DNA of 64,000 nucleotides. Origin: Brumimicrobium sp041655765 (lineage in GTDB: Bacteria > Bacteroidota > Bacteroidia > Flavobacteriales_D > Crocinitomicaceae). How positions within the stretch are numbered: position 1 is the first letter of the stretch; every line of letters starts with the position of its first letter. Made by a program: the position numbers and the translations under genes. Location of the stretch: positions 19,970 through 83,969 of the forward strand of contig JBBAEU010000012.1 of the NCBI GenBank assembly GCA_041655765.1, read 5' to 3'. The notes beneath the pieces were generated by a model. That model was not told where the DNA came from and did not search any database. It saw only the letters and a program-made list of their open reading frames with translations. Below are positions 61,601-64,000 of this stretch, piece after piece.

Positions 61601-63630
61601 TTCGTTCTGTTTGTGCAGTTGGTGATACAAGTGCATGGGCTGGTCCTTTTGCTTTTGATACAAGGTACTGTGGTGTTTCTACATCTTATGGAGAATACCT
61701 AACTTCTATTGTTTCTAGTGGTGCAATAACGAATATCTCATATTCAGCCTCAAGTCAACCTGCGGGTTCTTATGCAGATGAAACAACTCAAACTTTTGAA
61801 GCTTATGAAGGACAAGTATTTGATATAAATACTAATTATTCTGACGGTTCAAATGGTGTTAAAATTTGGGTAGACTGGAATAACAATTTACAGTTTGATG
61901 AACCAGCTGAATTAGTTGATTATCAATTTGGATCTGGTGGTCAGAGGTTATTGACTTTTACTGTTCCATCAGGAACACCTCAAGGAGATTATCGTGTTAG
62001 GATACGTGGTAGATGGAGTTCTACAGCTAACCCTTCTGCATGTGGTAATGAAAGCTGGGGTTCAACTGTTGATTTTAATTTAACAGTAGTTGCAACGCCG
62101 ACATGTTTTCCACCAAGTGATGTTGTTGTTTCGAATATAACTACGACTTCAGCTGATGTTGCATGGACAAATAATAATGCTTCAACAACATGGAATATCG
62201 AATATGGTCCAGTAGGGTTTACACCTGGATCAGGAACAACTGTAAATGGTGTTACAAATCCATATACAATTACCGGTTTAAGTGATACTACTTCTTACGA
62301 AGTGCGTGTTCAGTCAGATTGTGGAAGTGGAGACCTGAGTTATTGGGCAAATCAACAATTTACTACAGAACCAAACCCAATTCCAGCATTAGGTTTCTGT
62401 GAGGACTTCAATGTTGGTTCACCAACAGTTGACTTATGGACTATCCTTGATAATAATAATGACGGAGAAGTGTGGAATTTGTGGAATTACACAACTGATC
62501 CTGACAACAAGTTCATGGGGTTTGACACATACTGGAATACAAATGACGATTATCTAATCTCACCAGCAATAACTTTAACTGGTGTTGAAGCATTAAATTT
62601 TGCTTATAGAGTTTATGATAGTTATACTGTATATCCTACAGAATTTCAAGTTCTGTTATCAACAACTGGGAAAAACCCTGCAGATTTTACCGATACTTTA
62701 ATGGATTTAGCTGCGTATTCTAACGAAGTATTTTTGGATACATCTATAGATTTATCAAGCTACACAGGTGATGTTTATATTGCGTTCAATATCCCACCAT
62801 CAGCTGGTGATAATTCAGTTATTTTCATTGAGGATGTTTGTTTCGGTGTGTGTGTGCCATCAACTGGTACGGACGGTACTGTAGAAGTATGTAGATTGGA
62901 TGGTGCTATTGATTTAACAGATGGAATCATTACGCACGATAATGACTTTGGACGTTGGGCTTACCCTGCTAACCAAGCATTGATACAAGACGACACAATG
63001 TTTGCTATTGGTACATTGCCAGCAGGAGCTCATGAAGTGCTGTATATTGTTGATGGTTTCTGTTATAACTCTTCAGATACAACAGTTGCGGTTGTCAACG
63101 TGTTTAATCAGTCTTCAGCAGGAAATGGTGGTTCAATTACTGTATGTGCAGGAGCACCAATTAATTTATACGCTGCTTTATCAGGAAATGTGGATATGGG
63201 AGGAGACTGGTATGATTACAATGGTAATTTACTAGGAACTTCACAGCCTACAGCACCAAGCCTTGGAGCAAGCTACAACTATATGTACATCACTTCTAAC
63301 GGAGTGTGTGATGCGGATACAGCTTTTGTAGAAGTGGTTGTAGATGCAAGTCCTGATTGTACTTCTAATATCCAAGAAGAGATGGCGGTGAACTTATCAG
63401 TTTATCCAAATCCAACAACAGATGTGCTTCACATTGTTAATCCAACAAATATTGCAGCATTAAAAGTTGAAGTATTGGATATGAACGGACGTATAGTACT
63501 TGTTGAAAATAGTGCTTTAAAAAATACTACTGAAGCTACAATTAGCTTAGGAAATCTGAATACTGGAGTGTATACATTAAGAGTATACAACGAAGAAGGT
63601 CAGAAAATCTTTAAAGTAGTGAAACGTTAA
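58603..63630 (+). CDS. large secreted multi-FN3 adhesin with T9SS sorting tail
   Basis: 1675 residues. A signal peptide ends LTFGQ (about residue 30). It then shows MAM/cleaved-adhesin-like beta-sandwich domains (about 35-190, 295-465 and 1265-1400), fibronectin type III repeats (about 193-285, 468-555, 560-650, 653-745, 749-841, 842-934, 937-1020, 1170-1258), and a GEVED-type domain (about 1023-1165, VKIWVDWNNNLQFDE). The C-terminus is a type-A T9SS tail from residue 1599 (LSVYPNPTTDVLHIVN ... VYTLRVYNEEGQKIFKVVKR in pieces). FN3 units at 749 and 842 are almost identical over 93 residues. Probably a surface-attached or released adhesin exported by the T9SS. Confidence 0.85.
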   Translation: MKTFYFNFNVVRTSLFGLLMFCFGTLTFGQISTFPYSEGFEGGNIPAGWTQEYESGTVDWQIVAANGSGNVSPRTGTGMAEFRTGTSGNSTKLVTPQLDITSLANPELSFYFANENWFGDIDELRVYYKASATDSWTQIGQSYTTEHASWTEVSLNLPDASADYYIAFEGTSNWAHGLDIDDVEVREGPTCPQPSALAQTAITTSSVDVNWTENGSATTWNVEVGPTGFTPGTSTEVVADNGNTTQASSLSGLSGNTSYDIYVQADCGPGDQSFWEGPLTITTPPAAQIPVSTFPWNEDFETGGSEWTILNGSQTNQWFVGSAINNGGSNAMYVTNDGGATYAYTNNSTSRSFAYRDITMPATYLEAKLSFDWQADAETSFDNLIVWALPIDSIPAPGTALSASGTAPTGVINLTGNLSENVPFQNESFSIPDEYAGETFRLVFQWKNDGSFGQQPPAAVDNISIQTFNCNAPYDLASSDEGKFGATVSWNDSISAPSFNVEYGPAGFTPGTGTTVNVADTFAVLTGLISDQDYDYYVSGECSDATFSSQVKGSFTTLVACAVPTSFALVEKTESSVELTWMVPVGGASTFTVEYGPAGFALGTGITVTAPPTVITGLDSDTEYDFYVIAECGGTDGPSQPAGPVTVTTDIACEQPTNIVVSDIESNSVVITWDGHSATNWVIEYDTLGFTQGSSVNAEVNTSTIPHTLTGLDPAATYSIYVWADCGVGGTSLISGPVSFTTLPPCAAPTNLTVSDIGADTAVVAWDANGTTNWVIEFDTLGFTPGNGNSTIENTTDNPFTLTGLSPEQTYDVYVWADCGTDGLSDTLGPINFTTQPVCPAPTNLTVSDIGADTAVVAWDAHGTTNWVIEFDTLGFTPGNGTSTIENTTDNPFTLTGLSPEQTYDVYVWADCGTDGLSDTLGPINFTTQPTCLAPTGLMATVNSSTTADLGWTENGSATEWQVQYGPAGFTLGSGNIESATANPHPITGLTGNTDYGFYVRSVCAVGDTSAWAGPFAFDTRYCGVSTSYGEYLTSIVSSGAITNISYSASSQPAGSYADETTQTFEAYEGQVFDINTNYSDGSNGVKIWVDWNNNLQFDEPAELVDYQFGSGGQRLLTFTVPSGTPQGDYRVRIRGRWSSTANPSACGNESWGSTVDFNLTVVATPTCFPPSDVVVSNITTTSADVAWTNNNASTTWNIEYGPVGFTPGSGTTVNGVTNPYTITGLSDTTSYEVRVQSDCGSGDLSYWANQQFTTEPNPIPALGFCEDFNVGSPTVDLWTILDNNNDGEVWNLWNYTTDPDNKFMGFDTYWNTNDDYLISPAITLTGVEALNFAYRVYDSYTVYPTEFQVLLSTTGKNPADFTDTLMDLAAYSNEVFLDTSIDLSSYTGDVYIAFNIPPSAGDNSVIFIEDVCFGVCVPSTGTDGTVEVCRLDGAIDLTDGIITHDNDFGRWAYPANQALIQDDTMFAIGTLPAGAHEVLYIVDGFCYNSSDTTVAVVNVFNQSSAGNGGSITVCAGAPINLYAALSGNVDMGGDWYDYNGNLLGTSQPTAPSLGASYNYMYITSNGVCDADTAFVEVVVDASPDCTSNIQEEMAVNLSVYPNPTTDVLHIVNPTNIAALKVEVLDMNGRIVLVENSALKNTTEATISLGNLNTGVYTLRVYNEEGQKIFKVVKR
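60847..61404 (+). repeat. 279-bp near-identical tandem repeat inside the adhesin gene
   Basis: Two head-to-tail copies (60847-61125 and 61126-61404) encode adjacent 93-residue FN3 units. Differences are a few substitutions, e.g. GCAAAC/GCACAC (Asn/His) and a changed Gly-Asn/Thr-Ser pair. The period is a multiple of three, so copy-number change would keep the frame. Confidence 0.9.
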
Positions 63631-63649
63631 TTAAGTTTTCATAATAATG

Positions 63650-63680
63650 AAAAAGCCTCGACAAATTGTCGGGGCTTTTT
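63650..63680 (+). terminator. rho-independent terminator of the adhesin gene
   Basis: AAAAAGCCTCGACA and TGTCGGGGCTTTTT make a 14-bp stem (one G-U pair) with a 3-nt loop and following T-run, 19 bp past the stop. Confidence 0.9.
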
Positions 63681-63700
63681 TTATTTATAAATTCTAAATA

Positions 63701-64000
63701 GTTTCAACATTTATGCTGAAATTATTGAATTATAAAATACTTCCCCCTACAAGCAAAACTAAGATGAATATAAAAGAATGAAATACAAGGCGAAAGAAGA
63801 GTTTTATGCAGGAGTGTACTTTTGTACATGACTAAATAAAACTTGAGTTTCAACATTTATGCTGAAATTATTGAATTATAAAATACTTCCCCCTACAAGC
63901 AAAACTAAGATGAATATAAAAGAATGAAATACAAGGCGAAAGAAGAGTTTTATGCAGGAGTGTACTTTTGTACATGACTAAATAAAACTTGAGTTTCAAC
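63701..64000. repeat. perfect 146-bp tandem repeat continuing past the window
   Basis: Copy 1 covers 63701-63846 and copy 2 63847-63992 with no difference that I can see; a third begins at 63993 (GTTTCAAC) and is cut by the window edge. Each unit has a TGTAC-TTTT-GTACA hairpin (63815-63828 in copy 1), a TACTTTTG box on plus and a TAGTTTTG box on minus, and a 17-codon ATG frame (63778-63831). 146 is not a multiple of three, so this is not one coding repeat. Confidence 0.9.

Noticed and set aside
63701..64000. Repeats at the right edge considered as a CRISPR array.
   Set aside because: The unit is 146 bp and directly head to tail, with no unique spacers and no cas genes nearby.

Overview
The window comes from the chromosome of a member of the Bacteroidota, most likely order Flavobacteriales. 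DNA is AT-rich. Promoters, where visible, follow the Bacteroidetes pattern TTTG / 19-21 nt / TAnnTTTG. Gene content points the same way: type IX secretion (T9SS) and gliding genes (porT, porP-gldK-gldL-gldM-gldN, gldB-gldC), a lipidated TamA-type Omp85 protein, Na+-translocating NADH:quinone reductase, leucine dehydrogenase, DUF1573 and DUF4494 proteins, and a large adhesin with a T9SS C-terminal tail. Family-level placement is not secure. No rRNA, tRNA, CRISPR array, prophage or transposase gene is visible.

Layout. 1-3.3 kb: a DUF4494 gene cut by the window edge and tamL. 3.4-8.8 kb: an accessory-looking block with a beta-helix lipoprotein, an outer-membrane barrel protein, a TPR sensor kinase with its LuxR-type regulator, and an unknown secreted protein. 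8.9-16.8 kb: an SpoU-type RNA methyltransferase, porT, a K+ channel/transporter, a heptose kinase, an aminotransferase, CoA-binding and TlpA-like proteins, and an NYN/OST-HTH protein. 16.9-21.5 kb: uvrA and an ABC half-transporter with an Asp at the catalytic Walker B position. 21.5-24.4 kb: leucine dehydrogenase, nusB, DUF1573, yajC. 25.4-31.6 kb: the complete nqrABCDEF operon on the minus strand. 31.8-35.9 kb: apaG, an acidic small protein, gpsA, groES-groEL. 36.0-40.7 kb: the operon miaB, sigma-54 activator, lptE, TPR protein, secG. 40.9-44.6 kb: topA and an arginase-fold protein that has lost metal ligands. 44.8-51.1 kb: porP-gldKLMN, ended by a strong terminator. 51.2-57.9 kb: ferredoxin, nadE, a barrel protein, gldB-gldC, thioesterase, an unknown repeat protein, Sua5/YrdC and glycyl-tRNA synthetase. 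57.9-64.0 kb: a 0.7-kb spacer with a decayed-looking coding frame, a 1675-residue T9SS adhesin with its own full promoter and terminator, and a perfect 146-bp tandem repeat running off the right edge.

How it fits together. Envelope biogenesis and export dominate: TamL, LptE, SecG, YajC, PorT, PorP and GldKLMN build or serve the outer membrane and T9SS, and the 58.6-63.6 kb adhesin is a likely T9SS cargo. Nqr supplies Na+ motive force and NADH oxidation. Much of the rest is ordinary Bacteroidetes core genome. The most unusual items are the 146-bp perfect tandem array, the metal-ligand-depleted arginase-fold protein next to the secretion operon, the decayed frame with an 18-bp duplication, a paired inverted repeat between yajC and its neighbour, and several promoters placed only 4-9 nt from start codons. 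I did not find a clearly new multi-gene system.
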